Shown: positions 8,650 through 17,031 of the stretch, one piece after another
Position numbering within the stretch: position 1 is the first letter of the stretch
Layout of the letters: each line of letters starts with the position of its first letter
Assembly (NCBI RefSeq): GCF_000012725.1
Contig: NC_007406.1
Coordinates: 3,066,001-3,130,000 of the forward strand
Direction of reading: 5' to 3'
Length of the DNA stretch: 64,000 bases
Source of the DNA: Nitrobacter winogradskyi Nb-255
Lineage (GTDB): Bacteria > Pseudomonadota > Alphaproteobacteria > Rhizobiales > Xanthobacteraceae
Notes under the pieces: model-generated
The model's database searches: none
Told to the model about the DNA's origin: nothing
What the model saw: the letters and a program-made list of their open reading frames with translations, nothing else
Program-made: the position numbers and the translations under genes

Positions 8650-10608
8650 TCAATAGCGCGCCGCCAGCACCGGCTCGATCGGGAAGCGATAGTTCAAGCC
8701 AACGGTCGAGATGAAGCCGTGATTGCGGACATCGACCTGGATCGGGGGGATGCCGCCGCCCTGGGCCAGGCTGTGGCGCTCGGTGCCGAGGTCAAAGTAG
8801 TTCGACTCCGCGCGCACTGTCCAGTTGCGAGACAGCGCGAACTCGGCGCCGTAACCGATGGTCCAGCCGACGGCAGTCCTGCTGCTGCTGGCGCCGCAGC
8901 CCGGCTGCGTGATCAAGGCTGGAATGCTGTAGTCGATATACTGGCCATTCGGCCCCGTATTACAGGTCGAGACAATCCGGGTGTTACCAAAGGCGGCGCC
9001 GCCACGCAGATAAACCAGCGATCGACTCCACAGCGCGTATCCGAGTTTGGCTGTGGCCGTGCCAAGCCAGTCGATCTCATTCCTGCAGGTGTAGAACAAC
9101 GCGTTGGGGCACGAACGCGCACCGTTGGCGTTGCTTGCGTTAAACGCACCCTCGATACCGACCACCCACGGTCCGGTCTGCCAGTCGTAGCCGATCTGGC
9201 CACCGCCGGCGAAGCCAGCGAAACGCGGATTGGCGCCGGTGCCGAAGCCCGGGAAGCTCCAATCGGTCCTTCCATTGAGAACACCGGTGCTGGCGCCGAT
9301 GTAGAAGCCGGTCCAGTTATAGGGAGCAACCCCCATGGCAGGGGCCTTGGCGAACAACGGTGCGCCGGCGACCTGATCGGGGCTGAACTGATAACGCAGG
9401 CCACCGTTCAGGCTGTAGCCCTCGATATTCGAACCGGTGCGGTAGTCGGCACGCAGGTAGCCCAGCCAGCCAGTATTCAATACCTGCGCCGCCACGCCAA
9501 GGCCGAATTGACCGTAAGTGCCGATCGAACTGGTGCGAACGTTGCCGGCGACATCAAAACCCGGAATCGGAAAATAGCCCGTGAACGAGGCGTTCGCTCC
9601 GCCCTGGAATTCATGAAAGACGCTGGCGGTACCGAAGGGTTGCCACGCGATATTGCCGGAGACGATATTGGTGCCGGCGCGCAGGCTCCAGCGGCCGAGC
9701 GCGCTGTACATATCGTCGACGCGCAACGTACCCGGCAGGGAAATGCCACCGGCCGTCGGCAGAACAAGAGTACCGGTAATGTTGAGCGGATCGACCTGAA
9801 CCCGCGAGACGACGATACCCGCCGACGGCTCGATAAACCAGTTGTTGGGAAGTTGGTGGTGGTAGCCAAAGTTGCCAGCGAACGACAGGCCGCGCGCATC
9901 CAGCTTCTGGTTGAAAATGCCGCTGACGTTGGGATCGCTCAGGGTGTTTTGATAGTAATCGAGGCGGATCTGACCATCGACGAAGAAACCGCCATGGGTC
10001 GCGGCGGCATACATGCCGACAAACGGCACCTGTAGAGAATTCTGAAAGGTGCCGCCGAACGGATTCTCGGATCCGGCAGAAGAGGTATCCCTGGACCTGG
10101 CGCCGAGATAACCAACGGTGGTGCCGAGATGGACGTTCCAGCCGTTCCAGTTAAGTTGCGCGATATCGGTTCCTAGCTGCACCCCGGAAAAGCTCAGGCG
10201 CGAAGAGTTATTGCAGTCGATCTGACCCGGACTGGCGACACCGCCGACCGAAACGTTGGATGTCGTCGTGTTATTCCGCGTGGTTATTTCGCCGCCGATG
10301 CCGCGCACCCAGATGCCGCCCCCTTCCTGATTGGGCGCCGCGTTGGCGGGCGCGCTGACGAAGGCGGTGGACTGGGTGAGGAAGACGGTGTTGGTCGCGT
10401 TGATCGCTGAAACCAGCGAGTTCACGGCCGCCCCGCCCGCCGTAAACGGCAGCACGTCAGCGCCAAGACCGACGAGCGTCCCCGAGCCCGTGCAAGCCGC
10501 GATCGCTCCGGATGATGCCGATAGCGCAAAGGCGAACGCGCCACCGGCTACGACGCGGCGACGAAGAGCGCCATTTCCAGGCATGGATGCGCGGACAACA
10601 ACATTCAT
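8650..10608 (-). CDS. Outer-membrane protein: autotransporter-like barrel fused to Omp25/31-type barrel
   Basis: This 652-residue protein starts at ATG 10608, after GGGGGTG. The signal peptide has the hydrophobic stretch VVAGGAFAFALSASSGAIAA. The N-terminal part is an autotransporter-type beta-domain (GGGIWVRGIGGEI, VGYLGARSRD, FFVDGQIRLDYYQN, LRYQFSPDQVAGA). From about residue 435 a second barrel follows, of the opacity/Omp25-Omp31 type (NWTGFYIGASTGVLNGRTDW, GFAGGGQIGYDWQTGPWVVG). It ends VGLNYRFPIEPVLAARY. Both halves are surface-barrel families; the tandem arrangement is unusual. The open frame runs further upstream, but those codons precede the signal peptide and are not used. Confidence 0.8.
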   Translation of the reverse strand: MNVVVRASMPGNGALRRRVVAGGAFAFALSASSGAIAACTGSGTLVGLGADVLPFTAGGAAVNSLVSAINATNTVFLTQSTAFVSAPANAAPNQEGGGIWVRGIGGEITTRNNTTTSNVSVGGVASPGQIDCNNSSRLSFSGVQLGTDIAQLNWNGWNVHLGTTVGYLGARSRDTSSAGSENPFGGTFQNSLQVPFVGMYAAATHGGFFVDGQIRLDYYQNTLSDPNVSGIFNQKLDARGLSFAGNFGYHHQLPNNWFIEPSAGIVVSRVQVDPLNITGTLVLPTAGGISLPGTLRVDDMYSALGRWSLRAGTNIVSGNIAWQPFGTASVFHEFQGGANASFTGYFPIPGFDVAGNVRTSSIGTYGQFGLGVAAQVLNTGWLGYLRADYRTGSNIEGYSLNGGLRYQFSPDQVAGAPLFAKAPAMGVAPYNWTGFYIGASTGVLNGRTDWSFPGFGTGANPRFAGFAGGGQIGYDWQTGPWVVGIEGAFNASNANGARSCPNALFYTCRNEIDWLGTATAKLGYALWSRSLVYLRGGAAFGNTRIVSTCNTGPNGQYIDYSIPALITQPGCGASSSRTAVGWTIGYGAEFALSRNWTVRAESNYFDLGTERHSLAQGGGIPPIQVDVRNHGFISTVGLNYRFPIEPVLAARY

Positions 10609-11245
10609 TGATAACACCCCCGGGGGACAGCCGGCTTTGTGCTGGCCTGTATTAGGAAATAGATAGATACGCGGCAATAACCGATAGCAGACGCACGAAG
10701 CATAACGTGGAGTCGGGATCGTCGAAAGCGTATGGCTGAGTCCTGCCGCGATGAAGCCACATTTTCCGCGCGGCTGTGGTCGAGAGGCCACATTATTATC
10801 CCCACGTTGGGATGTAGAGGTATTATAGTCCTGCCGAGCGACTATCGCACGGGCCGAATCCTCGTCCGATATCTTTCCCCTATCAGGGCAGAGTTCTGTG
10901 ACTCGTCGCACGGTCGGCGGGAAATATTCTGAAACACAATGACGGCAACGGTTCCAGCCACACCTCACCGGCGGGCTCTTGAGGGGTGGCCAGCCAGGGG
11001 CACAGGCCGCTTCGCTGACGTAACACGAATCCTTGTGATCGGTCCTTTGATTGATCGGCCGCACCAAAGCCGATAAATTCTGATAAAATGTTGGAGGGCT
11101 ATGTTCCGCAGCAAGCGGGCGGCGCAAAGAAGAAAGAAGGAGGCGATGGCCGCGTCGGACCGGCCTGATAGCGATCGAAACGGTTCGATCGCACCAAAAC
11201 TCGAAACCGGAGGAACGGCGCACGTTCGGCGTGCGCGGCACAGCA
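10609..11245. other. Divergent intergenic region
   Basis: This is a promoter-bearing gap between the outer-membrane protein (minus) and the caspase-like gene (plus). No gene is supported. GGAGGAA at 11211-11217 is the only good ribosome-binding sequence near the right end. It would suit a GTG at 11231 better than the ATG at 11246. Confidence 0.5.
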
Positions 11246-13423
11246 ATGCTCAAGCGTCTCGGCCTCATCGCGGCAATGATCGGAGGAGCCATTGTCATGG
11301 CGCTGTCCTCCGGCGCGGCATGGGCTGACAAGCGCATCGCGCTGGTGGTCGGCAATTCCAGCTATCAAACGGTGCCGCAGCTTCCAAACCCCGCACGCGA
11401 CGCCAAGGCCGTCGGCCAGATGTTCGAGGACGCCGGTTTCGATTCGGTGGAGGTGCTGCTCGATCTCGGCAATCTCGATTTCAAGCGCGCCATCCGCAAG
11501 TTCGAAACCGACGCCGATCAGGCCGACATCGCGGTGATCTATTATGCCGGCCATGGCATCGAGGTGAACGGCAACAATTTCCTGATTCCGGTCGACGCAC
11601 GGCTCTCCAGCGACCGCGACGCCGAGGACGAAGCGATCCGGCTGGAGCGCATGGTGCTGTCGGCCGACGGCGCGAAAAAATTGCGTGTCATTATCCTTGA
11701 CGCCTGCCGTGACAATCCGTTCACGGTGAAGATGCGCCGCGAGCGTCGCGCCGCCCTGCGCGCGATTTCGTCCGGCCTCGGAAAGGTCGAGCCGACCTCG
11801 ACTGATACCCTGATCGCCTACGCCGCGAAGGCAGGATCGACGGCCGATGACGGCGAGGGCAGGCACAGCCCGTTCACCACGGCGCTGCTCAAGAACCTTA
11901 CCGTGCCCGGCCTCGATATCCGCCTTGCCTTCGGCCGGGTGCGCGACGAGGTGATGAAGCTGACGGGCGCCCGGCAGGAGCCGTTCGTTTATGGGTCGCT
12001 CGGCGGCGGCAACATCTCGCTGGTTCCGCCGCCGGTGGTCGAGAAGGAGCCGGAGGCTGCCGACGTCAAGGGTGACTTCGAACTGGTCGCCAAGATCAAT
12101 TCGCCGCGCGCCTGGGAGGTGTTCATCAGCACCTACAAGACCGGCTTCTATGCCGATCTGGCGCGGGCGCAGCTTGCCAGCCTGACCAGCAAGACCGCAA
12201 CCGATATCGTCCGTGATGTCGGCAACGTCACCGTGGCGGCGCTGCCGCAGGACACGCCCGCGCCGGTGAACGAGCCATCGTCCCGCGAGCGACTCGAGTT
12301 CGACCGGCTGAAGGATTCAACCGACCAGGCCGCGCTGAAGCGATTTATCAAGCGCTATCCGGATTCGCCGCTGGCGCTGCAGGTGCAGCATCGCCTGGAG
12401 GTGTTGCAAAACGCCGCGGCCGAGCGCGAGGAAAAGCAACGTGCGGAGCGCGAAGCCGCGCGGCTCGCCGCCGAGCAGGCGCGCATCGAAGCCGAGCGCA
12501 GGAAAGCGGAGCTGGCGGCCGCGAGGAAGCGCGAGGAAGACGAGCGCCGCGCCAAGGCCGAGGAAGCGGCGCAGCAGGCCCGCGCAGCCGAGGCCGAGCG
12601 CAAGGCGGCCGAGGCCAAACGCAAGGCCGAGGAGGCCCAGAGAAAAGCTGAAGAACGCGCAGCCGCCAAGACGGCGGCCGAAGCCGCGCGTCAGAAGGCC
12701 GAGAGCGAGCGCGCGGCGCGTCAGGCCGAGCTGGAACGACGGAAGGCGGAAGAAGAGCGCCGCAAGGCCGAGCTTGCGAAACAGAAGGAAGAGGCCTGCA
12801 AGGCCGAGGAAGCCCGATTCAAGGAACTCATCGCCAACGGCGGCGAGGGTAAAGGGCTCGACAACGTCAAGGCGTTCGCCCGGGAGGCAACCTGTGCCCG
12901 CCTGCAGCCACAGGTCGCGAGCACGATCAAGACGTTCGAGGACGAGATTGCCAGGCGCCTGGTCATGACAGCGCAGGTTGAACTCGGTCGCATCGGCTGC
13001 TTCGCCGGCGACGCCGACGGCCAACTCGGTCCCGCCACCAGGACGGCGCTCAACCGCTACCAGGCCGCCAAGAACCCCTCGGGCAAGGCCGGCTCGGATA
13101 AACGCCGCAACAACGGCGACCTCCCCCTCACCGATGACGTGGTGAAGGAGCTCGGCCAGCAGAGCGGCCGGGTCTGTCCGCTCGCATGCAAGACCGGCGA
13201 GGCGCTCAAGGACGATACATGCGTCGCCGTGACCAAGCCGCAGCCGCCGGCCACCGTGCAACACAAGCGCGACGAGAAGGCGACGGCGAGCAAGCCGGCC
13301 CGCCGTCCCGAGCGCACCCAGACCAGCCGTCAGCGCGAGCCCGCGCCCCGCGCCCGGCAGGAAGCATCGCGCCCATCTTCATCGTATCGCGCGGCCCCCG
13401 CCATGATCGGCGTTGGCTTCTGA
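11246..13423 (+). CDS. Secreted caspase-like (peptidase C14) protein with coiled coil and peptidoglycan-binding-like C-terminus
   Basis: The mature N-terminus follows a signal peptide (LGLIAAMIGGAIVMALSSGA). The caspase domain starts KRIALVVGNSSYQ. The catalytic His is in AVIYYAGHGIEV and the catalytic Cys in IILDACRDNPF, so the dyad is complete. From about residue 390 to 550 comes a long charged Ala/Glu/Lys/Arg helix, a predicted coiled coil. A region resembling PG_binding_1 follows (GRIGCFAGDADGQLGPATRT), then a basic Pro/Arg tail ending MIGVGF. The family is common in Bradyrhizobium relatives; substrates are unknown. An in-frame GTG at 11231 is an alternative start with better Shine-Dalgarno spacing. 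Confidence 0.85.
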   Translation: MLKRLGLIAAMIGGAIVMALSSGAAWADKRIALVVGNSSYQTVPQLPNPARDAKAVGQMFEDAGFDSVEVLLDLGNLDFKRAIRKFETDADQADIAVIYYAGHGIEVNGNNFLIPVDARLSSDRDAEDEAIRLERMVLSADGAKKLRVIILDACRDNPFTVKMRRERRAALRAISSGLGKVEPTSTDTLIAYAAKAGSTADDGEGRHSPFTTALLKNLTVPGLDIRLAFGRVRDEVMKLTGARQEPFVYGSLGGGNISLVPPPVVEKEPEAADVKGDFELVAKINSPRAWEVFISTYKTGFYADLARAQLASLTSKTATDIVRDVGNVTVAALPQDTPAPVNEPSSRERLEFDRLKDSTDQAALKRFIKRYPDSPLALQVQHRLEVLQNAAAEREEKQRAEREAARLAAEQARIEAERRKAELAAARKREEDERRAKAEEAAQQARAAEAERKAAEAKRKAEEAQRKAEERAAAKTAAEAARQKAESERAARQAELERRKAEEERRKAELAKQKEEACKAEEARFKELIANGGEGKGLDNVKAFAREATCARLQPQVASTIKTFEDEIARRLVMTAQVELGRIGCFAGDADGQLGPATRTALNRYQAAKNPSGKAGSDKRRNNGDLPLTDDVVKELGQQSGRVCPLACKTGEALKDDTCVAVTKPQPPATVQHKRDEKATASKPARRPERTQTSRQREPAPRARQEASRPSSSYRAAPAMIGVGF

Positions 13424-13457
13424 CACCCCGCCCGCAAGGATCAGGAAAGCACCGCCC

Positions 13458-13781
13458 ATGACCGCAGCACAACTTTCCCGGCTCTACCTCGCGGCCGCGT
13501 TTGGCACGGCAGTGGCGCTTGCGGGGCCCGCCGCGGGCAGCGAAGGCTTGGTCGCGCGCACCGTTCCGACGGCGCAAGCGACCGTTGCCGCAACATCAGG
13601 GCCGATTCCGCGCATTGCTCCCTCGCCAAGGAAATCGGCCCGGACGGCCAGCATTCACGCGGTCCGCAGGACCGCCCCGCTCGCCGCTCCCCCGCGCCGC
13701 TACGCCTATGAGCAACCCGCCGCGTGCGCAGACTTCTGGTGCAGCCCGTTGGCCGTGCTGATGCTCGGTATCGGCTTCTGA
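13458..13781 (+). CDS. Small exported Pro/Arg-rich protein
   Basis: This 107-residue frame starts at ATG 13458, 34 bp after the caspase-like gene. A signal-like segment (LYLAAAFGTAVALAGPAAGS) is followed by a low-complexity Ala/Pro/Arg region and a C-terminal ADFWCSPLAVLMLGIGF. The last residues (LGIGF) echo the MIGVGF end of the upstream caspase-like protein, which suggests that the two are related in origin or share a partner. I do not recognise a family. Strand and context suggest co-transcription. Confidence 0.55.
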   Translation: MTAAQLSRLYLAAAFGTAVALAGPAAGSEGLVARTVPTAQATVAATSGPIPRIAPSPRKSARTASIHAVRRTAPLAAPPRRYAYEQPAACADFWCSPLAVLMLGIGF

Positions 13782-13864
13782 TCATACCGCCTCAGTTAGT
13801 TGCGCACGCCGCGCGCGCAACGATCGATCGGGGCCACATCGAGAAAGTGGACGACCTCCGCCTA

Positions 13865-14911
13865 GAGTATGATGAGTTTAGATTTGGTTGTATCCTGCAT
13901 TGACGAAGTAGTTGGCGCATTCAGCCGGTGCAACGGTTTCGAGGATCGGAGCGATAGCATTGTAGACGGCCTCGGTGGTCCGCTGCGCGGCTTTGCGTAG
14001 CCAGTGTTTGAACTTGGCAAAGAACTGCTCGATCGGGTTCAGATCAGGCGAGTATTTCGGCAGGTAGAAGAGCCGGGCACCGGCGGCACGGATGACGCGA
14101 CGCACGGCGCTGGCCTTGTGCGAGCCGAGGTTGTCCATAATGACGATGTCGCCGTGCCGCAGGGTCGGGACCAGAACCTTCTCGATGTAGAGAAGGAAGG
14201 CTTCGCCGTTGATCGGCCCCTCGATGAACCACGGCGCGGTGATGCGATCGTGGCGCAGAGCGGCCATAAAGGTCATGGTCTGCCAGCGGCCATGCGGCAC
14301 CTTGGCTCTGATGCGTTGACCGCGCGGCGCCCAGCCCCGCAGCGGCGCCATATTGGTTTTGGTCCAGGTCTCATCGATGAACACCAGCCGAGTGGGATCA
14401 ATCCGATCTCGATACTTGGTCCATTGCGCTCGCCGACGGGCGACATCGGGACGATCCTGCTCTGCAGCAATCAGCGTCTTTTTTTGTAACTGAGCTTCAC
14501 AGCGTGAACGAACTCCCACATCGTGCGGTAATCGACCTTAAGGCCACGCTCGGCAAGTTCGGCCACCAGCCCGCGCACGGTAAAGTCCTTTCGGCACCGT
14601 TGCAGCAGCCATTCGCGGTGCGGCCCCGCAATCTTCTTTGGCCTATAGCCGCCGATCTGGCTTGGCGCGACGCTGCCGGTCTCGTGGAAGCGTTGTACCC
14701 AGTTGATCGCCGTGCTGATGCCCACCCCAAACTGGGCCGCAGCCTGATGCCGCGACAGGCCGCCTTTAACGACAGCACGCACTACCCGCTCACGAAGGTC
14801 GTTCGAATAGGCTCGTCCCATCCATGCTGGCCTCCTTCCCAGTCAGCATGTTGAATCAGATGAATTCTGATTTGGGAATCTCAATCGATTCAAAATAAAC
14901 CCATCCCGCTC
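13865..14911 (-). mobile_element. IS630-family insertion sequence, complete
   Basis: The ends match as imperfect inverted repeats: GAGTATGATGAGTTTAGATT at the left, and GAGCGGGATGGGTTTATTTT reading inward from the right. Each is bordered by TA (13863-13864 and 14912-14913), the IS630 target duplication. The length is about 1.05 kb, with two overlapping transposase frames inside. The right TA lies within a palindromic extragenic repeat (TCTAGAGCATG and its complement). Confidence 0.85.
13878..14821 (-). CDS. IS630 transposase (two frames, probable programmed frameshift)
   Basis: The first frame (14821 to 14471) is the helix-turn-helix half: MGRAYSNDLRERVVRAVVKG, ending LSYKKRR. The second (to 13878) is the DDE half: LVFIDETWTKTNMAPLRGWA, VIMDNLGSHK and YSPDLNPIEQFFAKFKHWL, which holds the D, D and E catalytic residues. 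They overlap at a run of seven A (ACAAAAAAAGAC on the coding strand, near 14480), the usual slippery site for frameshifting in this family. The reading suggests an active or recently active element. Confidence 0.88.
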
Positions 14912-15331
14912 TAGAGCATGATCCGATTAAGTTGAACCGGACCATGCTCTAGAAATGGTTGTCTGGTCGCATTTTCTTGCGGCGAACCGGTATCCACTTC
15001 GTTCGCCGGAAAATGCTCTGGCCTGAACAGGAGCGAAAGTCGGTTTGAACCTTTGGCTGAGCTCAAGCAACTCATTATCGCTGGGAATTTCAGCGCCCAG
15101 TGCGTATCAGCCAGCGCCGCCGGCGAACATACTCCGCCGCGCGGCGTTGCGTGCTGAATGCACAAACTCTATTGCGGGATGCTGACCGCCCCGGCCGGGT
15201 CTGCCCGAGTCGCCGCAGGCAAGGTTCGCATCAAGGGATCGACGTCCCGGTTGCTACAGACGCTTGTAGCGGGAGGTAGCGTAAATTCAGTGCCCACTCA
15301 AGGACTGAAGTGGCGCAGAAAGTGTCTACTA
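14912..15331. repeat. Extragenic palindromic repeat region, otherwise empty
   Basis: TCTAGAGCATGATCC at 14911-14925 is mirrored by GGACCATGCTCTAGA at 14939-14953, a long imperfect hairpin. It is followed by GGCGAACCGGTATCC and GGAAAATGCT, elements of the repeat type common between Bradyrhizobium/Nitrobacter genes. From about 15030 to 15331 I see no gene. Confidence 0.6.
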
Positions 15332-15725
15332 GAGCCATTTTGGATTGAGATTACGCATAACCGGCGTGATTGAAGAAGTTGATGCATTGGTCTGGAGAGA
15401 AGATCGAGGATAGAACCGATCCTGTTCCAGAGTGCGGGGATCGATCGCTCGGCGGCCTTTCGCAGATGGGCCTTGAGCTTTGCGAACGCCATCTCGATCG
15501 GGTTGAGGTCGGGCGAGTACGGCGGCAGATAGCGCAACTGCGCGCCAGCGGCCTCAATGATTTGTCGAACATCGTCGTTCTTGTGGGCGGGCAGATTGTC
15601 CATCACCACGATGTCGCCTGGCTTCAGGGTCGGGACCAGGCATCGTTGCAGGTAGACGCGAAAGATCTCGCCATTCATCGGCTCGTTGATGACAAAGGGA
15701 GCGGTGATAGCGTCGTGGCGCAGTC
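15332..15725 (-). mobile_element. IS630-family remnant (C-terminal transposase)
   Basis: Read leftward, LRHDAITAPFVINEPMNGEI, VVMDNLPAHK and LPPYSPDLNPIEMAFAKLKA are the last two-thirds of an IS630 DDE domain, different from the intact copy at 13.9-14.9 kb. The element end is GAGCCATTTTGGATTGAG, after a TA at 15330-15331. The C-terminal residues (INFFNHAGYA, stop at 15351) lie in another frame, so it also carries a frameshift. The upstream half is replaced at about 15725 by the DUF932 scrap. Confidence 0.8.
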
Positions 15726-15929
15726 CTCCGCCTCCAAGGTCTTCACAAGCTCGGCGCGGTGCGACAGCAAGCCATGCTGCAGGTTGATGCCTGCGAGCGG
15801 CGCGGGAAGCTGGCGCATATAGGTCGCGGGCACGCCGACGAGGCTGCACAACTGCCCGAAACTCCAATGCGTGGGCGCAACGGGCTGCTCCTGTCCGGGG
15901 ACGGCCTTCGCCTTCTTCGATGACCTAGG
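15726..15929 (-). pseudogene. ParB N-terminus / DUF932 fragment scar
   Basis: Reading leftward from the IS481 end, the frame begins SSKKAKAVP. This matches the N-terminus of the intact ParB-like protein at 24476 (MARTSKKTKAVP). It then continues as THWSFGQLCSLVGVPATYMR and LPAPLAGINLQHGLLSHRAE, which is an internal block of plasmid/ICE DUF932 proteins. So two gene ends have been joined. The ATG and first codons lie on the far side of the IS481 insertion (ATGGCTA at 16940-16934). The fragment is cut at its 3' side by the IS630 remnant. Confidence 0.75.
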
Positions 15930-16875
15930 TGTTCAGTCCCGGCATTTGATGGATTGGATCGATGATGAATCGATCGGGCTCTGAAGTCCATCGTTTGCAG
16001 ATGAACTCGTAGGGTGTGAGGCGCTTTGAGCGTCTTCAGCCTTCGGCCGAAGTTGTATGCCTTGATGAAGTCCTGAAGGTGCCGGCGCAGTTGGTCATGA
16101 TTGTCGTAGTGGAAGCGCTTGACGGTGGCGTCCTTGATGGTGCGGTTCATCCGTTCCACCTGTCCGTTGGTCCAGGGATGGTTGATCCTGGTGAGCCTGT
16201 GCTCGATGCCGTTCTCGTCGCAGACGCGATCGAAGATGTGGTGGAACGCATATTTGTGACGGGCGTGGTTGGTGAACTGGATGCCGTTGTCCGTCAGCAC
16301 CGTGTGGATGGCATAGGGAACTGCCACGATGAGGTTGCGCAGGAACTGAGCCGCGACCATCTTGCCCGCCTCTTGGTGGAGCTCGGCGTAGGCGAACTTC
16401 GAAGTGCGGTCGATGGCCACGAACAGGCGCAGCTTGCCCTCAGCCGTCTGCACCTCGGCGATGTCGATGTGGAAGTAGCCGATCGGGTAGCTCCTGAACG
16501 TCTTCCTGATCGGCTTGTCGCCTTCGACCTCCGGGAGCCGGCTGATGCCGTGACGGTGCAGGCAGCGATGCAATGAAGACCGCGACAGGTGCGGGATCGT
16601 TGGCTGAAGCGCGTAGAGGCAATCATCGAGCGGCAACAGGGTATGCTTGCGGAAGGCGACGATGATCGCCTCCTCCTCGGATGAGAGCACCGTCGAGCGC
16701 GGATCTTTCGGTCCCGTCGGAAGGTCGGCCACCGAGGTCCGCTTCTTCCATTTTGCGACGGTCTTCTGGTTGATCCCGTAGCGTTCGACAGCGCTCTCAG
16801 GCTCTCTTCACTATTTTGTATTGCTCGACGGATTGCCTCTGTCGTCGTGGCGCTCCCGTGAAGAACCTGTCCCAT
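15925..16875 (-). pseudogene. IS481 transposase with two compensating frameshifts
   Basis: The start is ATG 16875 (MGQVLHGSATTTEAIRRAIQ). A base is missing near 16792, after LRALS; the helix-turn-helix then resumes in a second frame, followed by ADLPTGPKDPRSTVLSSEEE and the rve domain (FHIDIAEVQTAEGKLRLFVA, VLTDNGIQF, NHPWTNGQVERMN). Near 16023 an extra G, compared with the copy at 3.3 kb, shifts the frame back. The total span to the TAG at 15925-15927 is exactly 317 codons. As written, neither end of the protein is in frame with the middle, so it is probably inactive. Confidence 0.8.
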
Positions 16876-16931
16876 AGCGCATCCTTCCATTCTCCGGAAA
16901 ATAATGCACCATCAAATGCCGGGATCAAACA
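15930..16931 (-). mobile_element. IS481-family insertion sequence
   Basis: The inverted repeats are TGTTCAGTCCCGGCATTTGA at the left end and TGTTTGATCCCGGCATTTGA reading in from the right, for a length of about 1.0 kb. The left flank is CCTAGG, fitting the CTAG target preference known for this family; the right flank CCTTAG carries one change. The insertion separates the start codon of a ParB-like gene (16940) from its codon 4. The copy at 3234-3664 is a fragment of the same element. Confidence 0.88.
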
Positions 16932-16936
16932 CCTTA

Positions 16937-16993
16937 GCCATTGTTCCAATCCTTTCTCTGTTCATGCCGGAGGCATGGCCCCCGCCATGCCTC
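16937..16993 (-). promoter_or_regulatory. Conserved 57-bp leader with hairpin, copy 1
   Basis: This copy is identical over 57 bases to the leader of the ParB-like gene at 24423-24479. It contains GAGGCATGGC and GCCATGCCTC as perfect 10-base arms around a GGG loop, then CGGCATGAACAGAGAAAGG and the start codon. It leads into the ParB-type start interrupted by IS481. The exact conservation of non-coding sequence suggests a shared control element, either an RNA hairpin or an operator. Confidence 0.75.
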
Positions 16994-17031
16994 ATCGCAT
17001 TGGTTTGTCTCGGCTTGTCCGGAGCGTCGTC

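Noticed and set aside
8719-10035. A 438-codon plus-strand frame opposite the outer-membrane protein
   Set aside because: It has no recognisable motif, and the minus strand encodes a barrel protein with signal peptide and terminal aromatic residue.
10609-11355. Upstream extension of the outer-membrane protein frame to 11355
   Set aside because: The added sequence precedes a normal signal peptide and would overlap the divergent caspase-like gene; ATG 10608 has a ribosome-binding site.
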